From: an uncultured Erythrobacter sp.
GTDB lineage: Bacteria; Pseudomonadota; Alphaproteobacteria; Sphingomonadales; Sphingomonadaceae
Length of the DNA stretch: 64,000 nucleotides
Direction of reading: 5' to 3'
NCBI GenBank assembly: GCA_947503155.1
Contig: CANNCL010000004.1
Coordinates: 277,399-341,398, forward strand
Positions 16,921 through 27,615 of this stretch are shown one piece after another. The position numbers and the translations under genes are program-made. The stretch's first letter is position 1, and each line of letters opens with the position of its first letter. The notes beneath the pieces are model-generated. The model ran no database searches and was not told where the DNA came from. It was given only the letters and a program-made list of their open reading frames with translations.

Positions 16921-18389
16921 GCCGCGCCCAAGCAAATGCACATGCATTACTGCGCAGTTGGCCCGCCGATCCGCGCGACGCAATGCCGATGGCCTTGTGG
17001 GATGCGCAAAGCATCGAAGCAGCCACAGGCGGCACCGCCAGTCACGATTTCAGAGCATCCGGCGTCGAAATGGACAGCCGCGATGTGCGTCCCGGCGATC
17101 TGTTTGTTGCGCTCAAAGGCGAAGCGATGGACGGCCACAAATTCATCGCCGCCGCCTTTGCCAAAGGCGCGGCGGCCGCGATCACAGACCGCCCGGTTGA
17201 TTTCCCGCATGTGCAAGTGGCGGACACCACCCAAGCGCTCATCGCGCTGGCCCATGCCGCGCGTGATCGCAGCACCGCAAAACGCATCGCTGTCACCGGA
17301 TCAGTCGGCAAAACCGGCGTTAAAGAAGCGATCTTCGCCAGCCTAGACCGGGCCAGCAGAGGCGCAGCGCATCGCAGTGTTCGCAGTTACAACAACCATG
17401 TCGGCGTCCCGCTCAGCCTCGCGCGGATGCCTGCACGCGCGGAATATGGTGTGTTCGAGATGGGTATGAACCATGAGGGCGAGATCGCTCCCTTGGCCGC
17501 CCATGTCCGCCCCGACGTTGCGCTCATCACCACCATCGCGCCCGCCCATATCGAAAATCTCGGCAGTATGGAGGCGATTGCGGATGAGAAGGCACAGATA
17601 TTTACGGGCCTTGTCGACGGCGGAACAGCGGTGATTCCTGCTGACAGCGAATACACAGATCAGATCGTCGCCCATGCTCGCGCAATCGGCGTGAATGTTG
17701 TGACCTTTGGGCGCGGCGAGAATGCCGATGTCCGTTTGCTCGATGCGATCACGACACCCAATGGCGGTTCCATTGTGACCGCCGATCTTGGCGACAAGCG
17801 TCTGTGTTACTCAATCGCTGAACCGGGCGACCATTGGATAACCAATTCGCTGGGCGTCATGGCGGCGGTAAAGGCAGCTGGCGGCGATCTTGCTAGCGCA
17901 GGACTTGCGCTTGCAGAAATGGGCGGATTGAAGGGGCGCGGCGCGCGCTTTGACATTGCGGCTGCTGGCGGGAAAGCGCTTCTTCTTGATGAAAGCTACA
18001 ATGCCAACCCGGCTTCAATGCGGGCGACGCTGAGAGTTTTGGGGCAAACACCTGCACATCGCCGCGTTGCTGTATTGGGAAGTATGGGAGAGCTGGGAGA
18101 CTTTGCCGAGAGCTTTCATCGTCAACTCGCGCAGCCGATTATTGATGCCAAAATTGACCAAGTGATCCTTGTTGGCGACGATATGCGTCACCTTGCAGCC
18201 GAATTGGGGAAACTGGGCCGCGGCACGCTTGGCTTTCCTCCCGTGTTCGCGCACTGCGGCGACACTGTTGGAGCGATTGCCGAACTCGAACAATTCGGAC
18301 TTGCCAATGGAGATGTTGTGCTCGTCAAGGGCTCCAACTTCCATGGTCTTGGCAAACTTGTGTCACACTTTACCAGCGCGCCTGAATGA
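16917..18389 (+). CDS. murF: UDP-MurNAc-pentapeptide synthetase MurF
   Basis: It adds D-Ala-D-Ala to the UDP-MurNAc-tripeptide. The 490-residue ligase has AVTGSVGKTGVKE (ATP loop), NNHVGVPLSL, MGMNHEGEI and LLDESYNANPASM. The start at 16917 makes an ATGA overlap with the murE stop; an earlier ATG at 16893 would overlap murE by 28 bases, and an internal start at MPMALWDAQ would give the shortest family-like N-terminus. A 19-base gap to mraY follows. Confidence 0.93.
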   Translation: MSRAQANAHALLRSWPADPRDAMPMALWDAQSIEAATGGTASHDFRASGVEMDSRDVRPGDLFVALKGEAMDGHKFIAAAFAKGAAAAITDRPVDFPHVQVADTTQALIALAHAARDRSTAKRIAVTGSVGKTGVKEAIFASLDRASRGAAHRSVRSYNNHVGVPLSLARMPARAEYGVFEMGMNHEGEIAPLAAHVRPDVALITTIAPAHIENLGSMEAIADEKAQIFTGLVDGGTAVIPADSEYTDQIVAHARAIGVNVVTFGRGENADVRLLDAITTPNGGSIVTADLGDKRLCYSIAEPGDHWITNSLGVMAAVKAAGGDLASAGLALAEMGGLKGRGARFDIAAAGGKALLLDESYNANPASMRATLRVLGQTPAHRRVAVLGSMGELGDFAESFHRQLAQPIIDAKIDQVILVGDDMRHLAAELGKLGRGTLGFPPVFAHCGDTVGAIAELEQFGLANGDVVLVKGSNFHGLGKLVSHFTSAPE

Positions 18390-18408
18390 GCGGCGCCAAG
18401 GGAACTGA

Positions 18409-19479
18409 ATGCTTTACCTGATCGCGGAATGGCTTGGCTTTGAAGGGCTGCTTAATCTGGTGCGATACCAGACGTTCCGTTCCGGCGCGACGTTGATGAC
18501 GGCGCTTGTCTTTGGCCTGATTATTGGCCCCAAATTCATCAATATGCTGCGCGTTCGCCAGGGTAAGGGGCAACCGATCCGCGCCGACGGCCCGGAAAGC
18601 CATCAGGCGAAAGTGGGTACGCCCACGATGGGCGGCTTGATGATCCTTGTTGCGCTGGCATTTTCGCTATTGCTCTGGATGGATTTGCGCAGCCCGCTTG
18701 TCTGGGCATGTCTGGCGGTCACGATCGGTTTTGGCTTGATCGGGTTCATGGATGATTATGACAAAGTGACCAAAAACAGCCATGCTGGCGTCTCGGCTAA
18801 AGTGCGCTTGCTTGCGGAATTTATCGTTGCGGGCGTGGCGTCATATTTGATCGTCAGCCAGATCAACACCAATCTCTACATCCCGTTTTTCTCTGATGTC
18901 AGCATCCCGCTCGGGCCGTTTTATTACGTGTTCGCGGCGGTGTTTATTGTCGGGTTCGGCAATGCGGTGAACCTGACCGATGGTCTGGACGGGTTGGCGA
19001 TCATGCCTGTTATCATCGCGGCGGGCGCTTTTGCGATCATCGCCTATCTCGTGGGACGCGCCGATTTCAGCGAATATCTGGGCATTCCTCACGTACCGGG
19101 TGCGGGGGAATTGGCGATATTCTGTGCCGCGATAATGGGCGGCGGGCTGGCGTTCTTATGGTTCAACGCGCCGCCCGCGGCCGTTTTCATGGGCGACACC
19201 GGTTCGCTTGCATTGGGCGGAGCGCTCGGCGCGATTGCGGTGGCGGCGCATCATGAGGTCGTGCTGCTGATCGTAGGCGGATTGTTCGTGGCCGAAACCG
19301 CCAGTGTCATCATTCAAGTGTTTTGGTTCAAACGGACGGGTAAGCGGGTGTTCCGCATGGCGCCGATCCATCACCATTTCGAACAGCTCGGTTGGAGCGA
19401 GAGCAAAGTTGTGATCCGGTTTTGGATCATCGCCATCATCCTCGCGATGATCGGCCTTGCCACTTTGAAACTGAGGTAG
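18409..19479 (+). CDS. mraY: Phospho-MurNAc-pentapeptide transferase MraY
   Basis: This integral membrane enzyme forms lipid I from UDP-MurNAc-pentapeptide and undecaprenyl phosphate. The 356-residue protein has ten or so membrane segments and the active-site motifs [35 protein letters not shown] and the HHH of [17 protein letters not shown] lies just before the ATG. Length equals the family norm. Confidence 0.96.
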   Translation: MLYLIAEWLGFEGLLNLVRYQTFRSGATLMTALVFGLIIGPKFINMLRVRQGKGQPIRADGPESHQAKVGTPTMGGLMILVALAFSLLLWMDLRSPLVWACLAVTIGFGLIGFMDDYDKVTKNSHAGVSAKVRLLAEFIVAGVASYLIVSQINTNLYIPFFSDVSIPLGPFYYVFAAVFIVGFGNAVNLTDGLDGLAIMPVIIAAGAFAIIAYLVGRADFSEYLGIPHVPGAGELAIFCAAIMGGGLAFLWFNAPPAAVFMGDTGSLALGGALGAIAVAAHHEVVLLIVGGLFVAETASVIIQVFWFKRTGKRVFRMAPIHHHFEQLGWSESKVVIRFWIIAIILAMIGLATLKLR

Positions 19480-19489
19480 CGCGCATCCT

Positions 19490-20881
19490 GTGATCACCTC
19501 AGCCGCCTTTGCCGGAAAACGATACGCGATCCTCGGACTCGCGCGATCCGGCGCGGCGGCGGCAGAGGCGTTGCTGGCCAGCGGTGCGCAAGTGACGGTG
19601 TGGGACCGGCAACCCGGTCCGCGCGAGGCATTTGAGGGGCGCTGCGAGATCGCAGATCCGCTGGTGCTGAACCTGACCGGATTTGATGGGGTGATTGTAT
19701 CGCCCGGCGTGCCGCTTAACACCCATCCGATTGCCGCCCATGCCGCCAAATATGGCGTGCCGGTGATTGGCGATATCGAATTGTTTGCACTCGCCCGGCC
19801 CGATTTGCCATCGCACCGGGTTGTTGGCGTCACCGGGACCAATGGCAAATCAACCTGCGTCGCGCTGATCCATCACATCCTTATCATGGCGGGCATTCCA
19901 TCGGTTCTCGGCGGGAATATTGGCGAACCGATTTTGGCGCAGCAACCGCTCACGCCCAATGAGAACGGCGAACCGGTCTATGTGCTCGAATTGTCGAGCT
20001 ATCAGATTGATCTCACATTTGGGCTCGATTGCGATGCGGCCGCGCTGACCAATATCACGCCCGATCATCTCGACCGCTATGATGGCTTTGCCGCCTATGC
20101 CGCATCGAAAGCGCGGTTATTCGCGGCGCAATCTGCGCAAAATTTGGCGGTGTTCGGCGCGCTTGCAGAGCCAGCCGGCGCGATTTTTCGGGCGGAGCAA
20201 GGGCGCCGCGCCGAAGGCCGCGCGATTGCAGCCGATCTCGGCGCGCTCGCAGAGTTGCAGCTGCAATGGCCCAGCCTGCAAGGCCCGCACAATCTCGAAA
20301 ATGCCGCCGTCGCAATTGCATTGGCCGAAGAATTGGGCGTGACCGCTGCGCAATGGCGCCATGCTCTGCCCCGGTTTCGCGGATTGCCGCACCGGATGGA
20401 GCGTGTGTGCGAAGAAGACGGGGTTTTGTTTGTCAATGATAGCAAGGCGACCAACACCGCCTCCACCGCCCCCGCGCTCGCCGCCTTTATGCCCGATGCG
20501 AAAATCCATGCGGGCACTGCGCGTGTCCATTGGATCGTGGGCGGGCTGGCCAAAGAAGACGGGCTGGGCGAATGCGCCGACCATCTTGGCGGCGTTGCGG
20601 CGGCCTATACAGTGGGCGAAGCGGGCCCGCGTTTTGCCGAATTGCTGGAGGGTGCGGTTCCCAATGTCGAACGCTGCGAATTGATCAGCGAAGCGGTGCG
20701 CCGCGCGCGCGAGGCATCACAGCCCGGCGATGTGGTGCTGTTTTCGCCCGCTTGCGCCAGTTTTGACCAATTTCGTGATTACGAAAAACGCGGCGAACAT
20801 TTCCGCCAGCTTGTCGGCGTGATCGCAGAGGACGCGGTGGATTGTTCTCCATCCTCCCACGCTGGGGATGATGCGGCATGA
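19490..20881 (+). CDS. murD: UDP-MurNAc-L-alanine:D-glutamate ligase MurD
   Basis: It adds D-glutamate to UDP-MurNAc-L-alanine. The 463-residue protein has an N-terminal Rossmann part (ILGLARSGAAAAE), the ATP loop GVTGTNGKSTC, LELSSYQID, and NITPDHLDRY. It uses a GTG start at 19490, 10 bases after mraY. Its last codons overlap ftsW by 4 bases. Confidence 0.95.
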   Translation: MITSAAFAGKRYAILGLARSGAAAAEALLASGAQVTVWDRQPGPREAFEGRCEIADPLVLNLTGFDGVIVSPGVPLNTHPIAAHAAKYGVPVIGDIELFALARPDLPSHRVVGVTGTNGKSTCVALIHHILIMAGIPSVLGGNIGEPILAQQPLTPNENGEPVYVLELSSYQIDLTFGLDCDAAALTNITPDHLDRYDGFAAYAASKARLFAAQSAQNLAVFGALAEPAGAIFRAEQGRRAEGRAIAADLGALAELQLQWPSLQGPHNLENAAVAIALAEELGVTAAQWRHALPRFRGLPHRMERVCEEDGVLFVNDSKATNTASTAPALAAFMPDAKIHAGTARVHWIVGGLAKEDGLGECADHLGGVAAAYTVGEAGPRFAELLEGAVPNVERCELISEAVRRAREASQPGDVVLFSPACASFDQFRDYEKRGEHFRQLVGVIAEDAVDCSPSSHAGDDAA

Positions 20882-22104
20882 GCGGTTCCATTTCCACCCC
20901 GCGCGGCGATGCAAAATTCCACGCACCTGTGCCGACAAGGCGCGGCCTGAGCGAGAAAGTGCGGGTCTGGTGGCGTGAGATCGACAAGTGGCTGCTCGGG
21001 CTGGTGCTGTTGCTGATGGCGCTGGGCACAGTGGCGGTTGCGGCGGCTTCACCGGCGGCGGGCAATCAATATGATGTTGCGGAATTGGCGTTTTTCCGGC
21101 GGCATGTCATCTTTCAATTGCTCGGCATCGCGGTGATGATCGCGGTGTCTTTCGCCAGCCGCGAAGACGCAAGGCGGATCGGAATTTTGATGGCAGTGGG
21201 GATGTTGTTCCTCTTGTTTCTGGTGCCGATTTTCGGAGAAGAGAAAAACGGCGCGCGGCGCTGGCTCGACCTCGGCATGTCGCTGCAACCCAGTGAGTTT
21301 TTGAAACCCGGATTTGCAATCTTGTTGGCATGGATGTTGTCATGGCGGCTGCGCGATCCGGGCCTGCCGGTGCTGGGCTATGCGACGCTCACGATGGCGC
21401 TGGTGGGGGCGCTCTTGATGCTGCAACCCAACCTTGGCGCGACGATCCTGTTTGGCGGGGTGTGGTTTGTGCTGGTGTTGTTGTCGGGTGTATCGATTCA
21501 GCGTGTAGGCGCACTGATTGTGGGCGGGCTGGCGTCAATCACGGCGGCCTATTTCCTCTATGACAATGCGCGCTACCGGATTGACAGTTTCTTTGGCGGC
21601 GGCACGGCTTTTGATCAGGTCGATCTGGCTCAGCGTACTTTGCTCGCGGGCGGTTGGACCGGCAGCGGACTGTGGCTGGGTACGCGTAAAATGAACCTGC
21701 CAGAGGCGCATACCGATTACATTTTCTCGGTCATCGGCGAAGAATTCGGTCTGCTGGCCTGCGCGCTTATCATGGTGCTGTTTGTGGCGATCATCGCGCG
21801 GGCATTGGTCCGCTTGGTTGATGAAGAGAACCTGTTCGTCCTGCTTGCAGGCGCGGGTCTGGCCACCCAAATTGGCGGGCAGGCATTCATCAATATGCTC
21901 GTAAACCTGCAATTGTTTCCGTCAAAAGGTATGACATTGCCGCTGGTAAGCTACGGCGGGTCATCGACATTGGCGGTATGCTTCACATTTGGGCTATTGT
22001 TGGCGATTACCCGCCGCAATCCGTTCCTTGAACGGGAAAAACCGGGGATCAAGAACTTGTTCGAACGTAAGGACGCCGGTCAGAGTAAGGAACCCAGCGC
22101 ATGA
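20878..22104 (+). CDS. ftsW: Peptidoglycan glycosyltransferase FtsW
   Basis: This SEDS-family septal glycan polymerase acts with FtsI. The 408-residue polytopic protein has a cytoplasmic N-terminus of about 40 residues followed by about ten membrane helices. Conserved motifs include ARRWLDLGMSLQPSEFLKP, PEAHTDYIFSVIGEEFG and LPLVSYGGSS, the last a SEDS signature. Overlaps murD and murG by 4 bases each. Confidence 0.95.
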   Translation: MSGSISTPRGDAKFHAPVPTRRGLSEKVRVWWREIDKWLLGLVLLLMALGTVAVAAASPAAGNQYDVAELAFFRRHVIFQLLGIAVMIAVSFASREDARRIGILMAVGMLFLLFLVPIFGEEKNGARRWLDLGMSLQPSEFLKPGFAILLAWMLSWRLRDPGLPVLGYATLTMALVGALLMLQPNLGATILFGGVWFVLVLLSGVSIQRVGALIVGGLASITAAYFLYDNARYRIDSFFGGGTAFDQVDLAQRTLLAGGWTGSGLWLGTRKMNLPEAHTDYIFSVIGEEFGLLACALIMVLFVAIIARALVRLVDEENLFVLLAGAGLATQIGGQAFINMLVNLQLFPSKGMTLPLVSYGGSSTLAVCFTFGLLLAITRRNPFLEREKPGIKNLFERKDAGQSKEPSA

Positions 22105-23330
22105 ACAGCCAAACGGTGCAGCATGTGGCAACAGGCGCAAGCCGCCATTTCGTCCTCGCCGCAGGGGGCACGGGCGGTCATTTGATCCCGGCTTTCGCTT
22201 TGGCGGAGGAATTGCACGCGCGCGGCCATCATGTGGCCCTCATCACGGATGAGCGCGGCGCGAATATTCCGGGTAAGCCCGAATTTCTGACCGCACATGT
22301 CCTACCTGCGGGGCGCTTTGGTAAAAACCCGCTGCGTTGGATCGGCGGGGTGCGCGCCATTATCGAAGGGCGCAATATGGCGCTGCGGCTGTTTGAAAGT
22401 TTTGAACCCAGCGCGGTGATCGGCTTTGGCGGCTATCCGGCGCTGCCCGCTTTGCTCGCGGCGACATCGGCAAAAATTCCCAGCGCCGTGCATGAACAAA
22501 ACGCCGTATTGGGCCGGGTGAACCGCCTGTTGGCGGGCCGGGTTCAGGCGATTGCGACATCCTATCCGCAAGTTGCTCGGTTAAAGCCCAAGCATGGCGA
22601 AAAGACCCATTTGGTGGGCAATCCGGTGCGCGAAGATGTGCTGGCTTTGCGCGATCAAGACTTTCCCACGCTGACCGATGAAGGTCTGCTGAGGGTGCTC
22701 ATCACAGGCGGCAGTCAGGGGGCGAGCGTGCTTTCCGAAGTGGTGCCCGATGGCCTCGCAATGTTGCCGCCCGCTTTGTGCACGCGTTTGCAAGTTACGC
22801 AGCAATGCCGGTCAGAAGATGTCGATGCCGTGCGCGAACGCTATGCCAATCACGACATTCCCGCAGAGCTGGGCACCTATTTTGAGGATATGCATGAACG
22901 GCTTGCGGATACGCATCTGTTTATCGGGCGCGCGGGCGCTTCGACCATAGCGGAATTGACCGCGGTTGGCCGCCCGGCGATCCTGGTGCCGCTTCCGATT
23001 GCCACCGATGATCATCAGGCCGCAAATACGCGCGAGATTACCAAAGCGGGCGGGGCGCGGATGATCCGGCAGGTTAATTTTACGCCCAAGGAACTTGCCA
23101 AACAAATCCAAGCCTTAGCGCAAAACCCCGCCAGCCTATCTAACGCAGCGCACGGCGCGTGGAATTGCGGGCGGCCCAAAGCGGCAAAGGACTTGGCCGA
23201 TTTGATGGAAAGCATGGGGGGGATCGACCTGATGGATGTGATCCGCGTTGGTGACGCTGCTCCTAAGAAAGCGGCGAGCGCGCCAAAGCCCCAAGCGGCG
23301 ACGCGAGATTCCAGTGAGGATGCGTCCTGA
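22101..23330 (+). CDS. murG: UDP-GlcNAc:lipid I GlcNAc transferase MurG
   Basis: It converts lipid I to lipid II at the inner face of the membrane. The 409-residue GT28 enzyme shows the N-terminal glycine loop [51 protein letters not shown] and [13 protein letters not shown]. It is about 40 residues longer than E. coli MurG because of an Ala/Lys-rich C-terminal tail. The stop forms TGATG with murC. Confidence 0.95.
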   Translation: MNSQTVQHVATGASRHFVLAAGGTGGHLIPAFALAEELHARGHHVALITDERGANIPGKPEFLTAHVLPAGRFGKNPLRWIGGVRAIIEGRNMALRLFESFEPSAVIGFGGYPALPALLAATSAKIPSAVHEQNAVLGRVNRLLAGRVQAIATSYPQVARLKPKHGEKTHLVGNPVREDVLALRDQDFPTLTDEGLLRVLITGGSQGASVLSEVVPDGLAMLPPALCTRLQVTQQCRSEDVDAVRERYANHDIPAELGTYFEDMHERLADTHLFIGRAGASTIAELTAVGRPAILVPLPIATDDHQAANTREITKAGGARMIRQVNFTPKELAKQIQALAQNPASLSNAAHGAWNCGRPKAAKDLADLMESMGGIDLMDVIRVGDAAPKKAASAPKPQAATRDSSEDAS

Positions 23331-24754
23331 TGAAAGGCGTCGGCACTGACATCGGGACGATCCATTTCGTCGGCATTGGCGGGATTGGCATGTCCGGCAT
23401 CGCAGAGGTTATGGGCAACCTTGGCTACACTGTGCAAGGCAGCGACCTTGCCGAAGGGCCCAGCGTTGAACGCCTGCGCGCGCGCGGCATTGCGGTGCAT
23501 ATCGGCCACGCGAAAGAGAATGTCGAAGGCGCCGCCGTCGTCGTCACCTCTACCGCAGTTCGCCGGACCAACCCAGAGGTCGCCGCCGCATTAGAAGCGC
23601 GCATTCCGGTGGTGCGCCGTGCGGAAATGCTCGCGGAATTGATGCGTTTGAAATCGACCGTCGCGGTCGCCGGAACGCATGGCAAAACAACCACGACCAG
23701 CATGATCGCCAGCTTGCTTGATAAAGGCGATATTGATCCGACCGTCATCAATGGCGGGATCATCGAACAATATGGTTCCAACGCGCGTCTAGGTGATAGC
23801 GATTGGATGGTGGTGGAGGCCGATGAAAGCGATGGCAGCTTCCTGCGGCTCGACGGAACGATAGCTGTTGTCACCAATATCGATCCCGAACATCTCGACC
23901 ATTATGGCGATTTCGACGGGGTGAAACGCGCCTTTATTGAATTCATTCACAACGTCCCGTTTTACGGCGCGGCGGTGCTGTGCGTCGACCACCCAGAGGT
24001 TCAGGCGGTGATCGGCCTGGTGCGCGACCGCAAGGTTGTGACCTACGGTTTTTCATTGCAGGCCGATATTTGCGGCGTGAATGTCCGCCCCAATGAAGGC
24101 GGCAACACATTCGATGTGATCGTGCGCCAACGCGGCGAAGAGGATCGCCGGATCGAAGGCGTCCACTTGCCCATGCCGGGGCGCCATAATGTTCAAAACG
24201 CGCTCGCCGCAATCGCGGTCGCGGTCGAAATGGGATGCGCCGATAGCGTCATCCGCGAAGGTTTTGGCAGTTTCAGCGGGGTGCGCCGCCGTTTTACCAA
24301 AGCGGGCGTGGTTCAATTGGATGGCGGATCGGTTAGCGTTATCGACGATTACGCCCACCACCCGGTCGAAATCCGCGCGGTATTGGGCGCAGCAAGAGAA
24401 GCCGTCCCAGAAGGCCGCGTCATCGCCGTGGCTCAGCCGCATCGCTACAGCCGCCTGAATGATTTGATGGAAGACTTCCAAACCTGTTTCAACGATGCCG
24501 ATATGGTGTTCATCACCCCGGTTTATGAGGCAGGCGAAGACCCGATTGAGGGCGTCAATTCGGAATCGCTCGTCGCGGGCCTTAAATCACGCGGCCATCG
24601 CAGCGCGCGCACCATTGCTGGCCACAACGAACTGGCAGAGACATTGGCAGAGGAAATTGCACCGGGCGATATCATCGTATGTCTCGGCGCGGGGGATATC
24701 ACCAAATGGGCGGCTACCCTTGCAGGCGCGATTGAATCAAAGCGGGGCGCATGA
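23330..24754 (+). CDS. murC: UDP-MurNAc:L-alanine ligase MurC
   Basis: The first Mur ligase, adding L-alanine to UDP-MurNAc. The 474-residue protein has the UDP-binding [13 protein letters not shown], the ATP loop [25 protein letters not shown] and [10 protein letters not shown]. One base overlaps murG; 4 bases overlap murB. Confidence 0.96.
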   Translation: MKGVGTDIGTIHFVGIGGIGMSGIAEVMGNLGYTVQGSDLAEGPSVERLRARGIAVHIGHAKENVEGAAVVVTSTAVRRTNPEVAAALEARIPVVRRAEMLAELMRLKSTVAVAGTHGKTTTTSMIASLLDKGDIDPTVINGGIIEQYGSNARLGDSDWMVVEADESDGSFLRLDGTIAVVTNIDPEHLDHYGDFDGVKRAFIEFIHNVPFYGAAVLCVDHPEVQAVIGLVRDRKVVTYGFSLQADICGVNVRPNEGGNTFDVIVRQRGEEDRRIEGVHLPMPGRHNVQNALAAIAVAVEMGCADSVIREGFGSFSGVRRRFTKAGVVQLDGGSVSVIDDYAHHPVEIRAVLGAAREAVPEGRVIAVAQPHRYSRLNDLMEDFQTCFNDADMVFITPVYEAGEDPIEGVNSESLVAGLKSRGHRSARTIAGHNELAETLAEEIAPGDIIVCLGAGDITKWAATLAGAIESKRGA

Positions 24755-25725
24755 GGGATATGATGCAACCTGACGATTGGAATGACCGGGATAGCGGCAT
24801 GGCTCCGACTTGCGCGGTGGATGGCGACACCAGCGCGCCGGTGCCGATTGAGAATATTCGCGGGCGTCTGACACAGGGCGCTTCGTTGGCCAAACATGTC
24901 TGGTTCAAAGCGGGCGGGGCGGCGGATTGGCTGTTTGAACCGGCTGATCTTGAGGACCTTAAAAGCTTTTGCGAAAATCTGGACGGGCAAATTCCGGTCA
25001 TGGCGCTGGGCGTTGGTTCCAACATGATCATCCGCGATGGCGGCGTGCCGGGTGTGGTCATCAAACTGGGCGCGCCGTTTGCAAATGTCGAAGTCACCGG
25101 ACCGACCACGCTGACCGCTGGATCGGCGGCGCCAGCCAATATGGTGGCGCGGCGCGCGGCGAAGGCGGGGATTGACGGGCTGGCATTCCTTACCGGCATT
25201 CCCGGTTCGGTCGGCGGCGTCACGCGTATGAATGGCGGTTGTTACGGGCGCGAAACATGCGATGTTCTGGTCGATTGCGATGTGATCTTGCCGGGCGGTG
25301 AATTCGTGACGCTGACCAATGCCGAATTGCAATATTCCTATCGCCATTCTGCCTTGCCAGACGGCGCGGTTGTGGTTGCGGTGCGGTTTGAAGGCATTCC
25401 CGGTGATCCCGATACGATCAAAGCCGAAATGACCCGCATTTCCGATCAACGCAAAGGCGCGCAGCCAATCGGCAGCATGACCGGCGGATCGACGTTCAAA
25501 AATCCAGAGGGTCACAGCAGCTGGAAATTGATCGATGATGCCGGATGCCGAGGCCTGATGAATGGCAAAGCGCAGGTTAGCGAAAAACACTGCAATTTCC
25601 TGATCAACACTGGCGGCGCGACCAGCACGCAGATCGAAGGGCTGGGCGAGATGGTACGCGAGAAAGTCTATGCGAATTGCGGCATCCAATTGGAATGGGA
25701 AATCAAGCGGGTAGGGCGTCCATAA
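24751..25725 (+). CDS. murB: UDP-N-acetylenolpyruvoylglucosamine reductase MurB
   Basis: This FAD enzyme reduces enolpyruvyl-UDP-GlcNAc to UDP-MurNAc with NADPH. The 324-residue protein has TWFKAGG-like [11 protein letters not shown], the FAD loop [29 protein letters not shown] and the catalytic serine region GSTFKNPEG. The first 25 residues (rich in Asp and Met) precede the family core, so a later start is possible. TAATG junction with ddl. Confidence 0.93.
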   Translation: MRDMMQPDDWNDRDSGMAPTCAVDGDTSAPVPIENIRGRLTQGASLAKHVWFKAGGAADWLFEPADLEDLKSFCENLDGQIPVMALGVGSNMIIRDGGVPGVVIKLGAPFANVEVTGPTTLTAGSAAPANMVARRAAKAGIDGLAFLTGIPGSVGGVTRMNGGCYGRETCDVLVDCDVILPGGEFVTLTNAELQYSYRHSALPDGAVVVAVRFEGIPGDPDTIKAEMTRISDQRKGAQPIGSMTGGSTFKNPEGHSSWKLIDDAGCRGLMNGKAQVSEKHCNFLINTGGATSTQIEGLGEMVREKVYANCGIQLEWEIKRVGRP

Positions 25726-26717
25726 TGGCTCACAAACCGCCTCTCCATATCGCCGTTTTGATGGGTGGCTGGGCCAATGAGCGTGAGGTTTCGCTGATGA
25801 GCGGAGCCGGGATCGCCGATGCGCTGGAGATGAATGGCCACCGCGTGACGCAAATCGACATGGGCCGCGACATTGCCCAGCGGCTCGCTGAGGCGAAACC
25901 CGATATTGTGTTCAACGCTTTGCACGGCGTGCCGGGCGAAGATGGCAGCGTCCAAGGGATGCTCGACCTGATGGGCATCGCTTACACCCATTCTGGCCTC
26001 GCCACGTCGGTCATTGCGATTGATAAACAACTGACGAAGCAAGCCTTGGTCCCGCATGGCATACCGATGCCGGGCGGGCGAATTGTATCGTGCGCAGAAT
26101 TGTTTGAGAAAGACCCACTGCCGCGCCCTTATGTGTTGAAACCGGTCAATGAAGGGTCGTCCGTAGGCGTCGCGATCGTCACGCAAGACAGCAATGTCGG
26201 CAATCCGATTGCGCGCGATGCGGCGGGGCCGTGGCAGGAATTTGACCAATTGCTTGCCGAACCTTTCATCAAAGGGCGCGAGCTTACCACCGCCGTTATT
26301 GACGGAGCAGGCGGGCCGCGCGCTTTGGGCGTGACCGAATTGATTATCGACACCGGTTTTTACGATTACGAACACAAATACACCGAAGGGCGCACACAGC
26401 ATGTGTGCCCCGCCAACATCCCGCCCGAAATCGCGGCATTGTGCGAAGAATATGCGATCAAAGCGCATGAAGTCCTTGGCTGCAACGGCACCAGCCGCAC
26501 CGATTACCGCTGGGATGACGAACAAGGCGAAGACGGTCTGTTCGTTCTCGAAACCAACACACAGCCGGGCATGACCCCGCTCAGCCTAGTGCCAGAACAG
26601 GCCCGCCATGCTGGCATTGGATATGCGGAATTGGTGGAATTGATCGTGATGGAAGCGATCCGCGTTCACGGCATAAAAGCCGAAGACACAAAGGGAGGCG
26701 GGCATGGCGAAGATTAA
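25725..26717 (+). CDS. ddl: D-alanine--D-alanine ligase
   Basis: This ATP-grasp enzyme makes D-Ala-D-Ala for MurF. The 330-residue protein has VLMGGWANEREVSLMSG, LHGVPGEDGSVQGML, YVLKPVNEGSSVGV and the metal-binding ETNTQPGMTPLSLVP. The start is the ATG of the TAATG junction with murB, giving [11 protein letters not shown]; the longer reading from 25677 lies inside murB. The family usually has ATG-initiated MxxxxHVAVLMGG, which fits. Overlaps ftsQ by 14 bases. Confidence 0.94.
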   Translation: MAHKPPLHIAVLMGGWANEREVSLMSGAGIADALEMNGHRVTQIDMGRDIAQRLAEAKPDIVFNALHGVPGEDGSVQGMLDLMGIAYTHSGLATSVIAIDKQLTKQALVPHGIPMPGGRIVSCAELFEKDPLPRPYVLKPVNEGSSVGVAIVTQDSNVGNPIARDAAGPWQEFDQLLAEPFIKGRELTTAVIDGAGGPRALGVTELIIDTGFYDYEHKYTEGRTQHVCPANIPPEIAALCEEYAIKAHEVLGCNGTSRTDYRWDDEQGEDGLFVLETNTQPGMTPLSLVPEQARHAGIGYAELVELIVMEAIRVHGIKAEDTKGGGHGED

Positions 26718-27615
26718 ACGCAGCGGCGGCACCGGTGTGCGCCGCGCCGCTAAATCGCAAAGCCGCGCCGCCGGTGCGCGCCGTGCCAAGGCCAAAACAA
26801 GCAGCATTGTCGACCGGATGATGGGCGTTCTGCCTTTCACCGAGGAACAATGGAGCACGATCTGGCTGACGCTGATCATTGGCGGCGCAGTCGGCCTTGC
26901 ATTCGTAATCGCCAATCTCGCCGGCGTGCCCGCAATGGCTCATGCTCAAGTATCAGCGATGGCATCAGATGCCGGGTTTGAGGTGAAGCATGTCCGCGTA
27001 ACCGGCACGAACCGGATGGACGAACGCCAAGTCTATGCCCGCGCACTGGCTCAAAAAGACCGGCCCATGCCGCAAGTCGAGATAGAGGCGCTGCGCGATG
27101 AATTGCTGGACCTGCCTTGGGTCAAGGATGCGCGGGTTTCGATCCAGCTGCCATCGACGCTGGCCATCGATATTGTTGAGCGCGAACCGCATGCGGTTTT
27201 GCAAAAGCCAGACCGTTTGGTGCTGATTGATGCCGAGGGCGCAGAATTGGAACCGGTAACACAGGATGCGGCCGCTGAAATGCTGCGTATCTCTGGTCCC
27301 GGCGCTGCAAAGCAGGTCGCCCCGCTTGACCGATTGCTCGCCTCTGCGCCCGCTCTAGGTCCGCAAGTCGAAGGCGCAGAATGGGTCGGCAATCGCCGCT
27401 GGAACCTTTCTTTTAGAAGCGGTCAGGTGCTCGCTTTGCCAGAGGGTAAAGATGAATCCGCCAGCGCGCTGGTGAAATTTGCGCGCATGGATGGCCAAAA
27501 CCGCTTGCTTGGCGGACAGGTCGCGACATTCGATATGCGGTCGCCGCCGCGTATCTATATGCGCGTGCCGGGCCGCGCGGATGCGGTCGAACTCAGCGCG
27601 GCTGAGAACCGGTAA
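26704..27615 (+). CDS. ftsQ: Cell division protein FtsQ
   Basis: A bitopic divisome scaffold protein. The 303-residue protein has a basic N-terminus (about 40 residues, rich in Arg/Lys/Ala), a membrane helix at about 58-80, a POTRA domain (GFEVKHVRVTGTNRMDERQV, about 90-160) and the FtsQ/DivIB domain with SIQLPSTLAIDIVEREPHA. It sits between ddl and ftsA as in most proteobacteria, with overlaps on both sides. Confidence 0.93.
   Translation: MAKIKRSGGTGVRRAAKSQSRAAGARRAKAKTSSIVDRMMGVLPFTEEQWSTIWLTLIIGGAVGLAFVIANLAGVPAMAHAQVSAMASDAGFEVKHVRVTGTNRMDERQVYARALAQKDRPMPQVEIEALRDELLDLPWVKDARVSIQLPSTLAIDIVEREPHAVLQKPDRLVLIDAEGAELEPVTQDAAAEMLRISGPGAAKQVAPLDRLLASAPALGPQVEGAEWVGNRRWNLSFRSGQVLALPEGKDESASALVKFARMDGQNRLLGGQVATFDMRSPPRIYMRVPGRADAVELSAAENR

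Noticed and set aside
24523..25689. Minus-strand open frame of 388 codons over murC/murB
   Set aside because: It mirrors two certain Mur genes; GC-rich codon bias leaves the opposite strand open.
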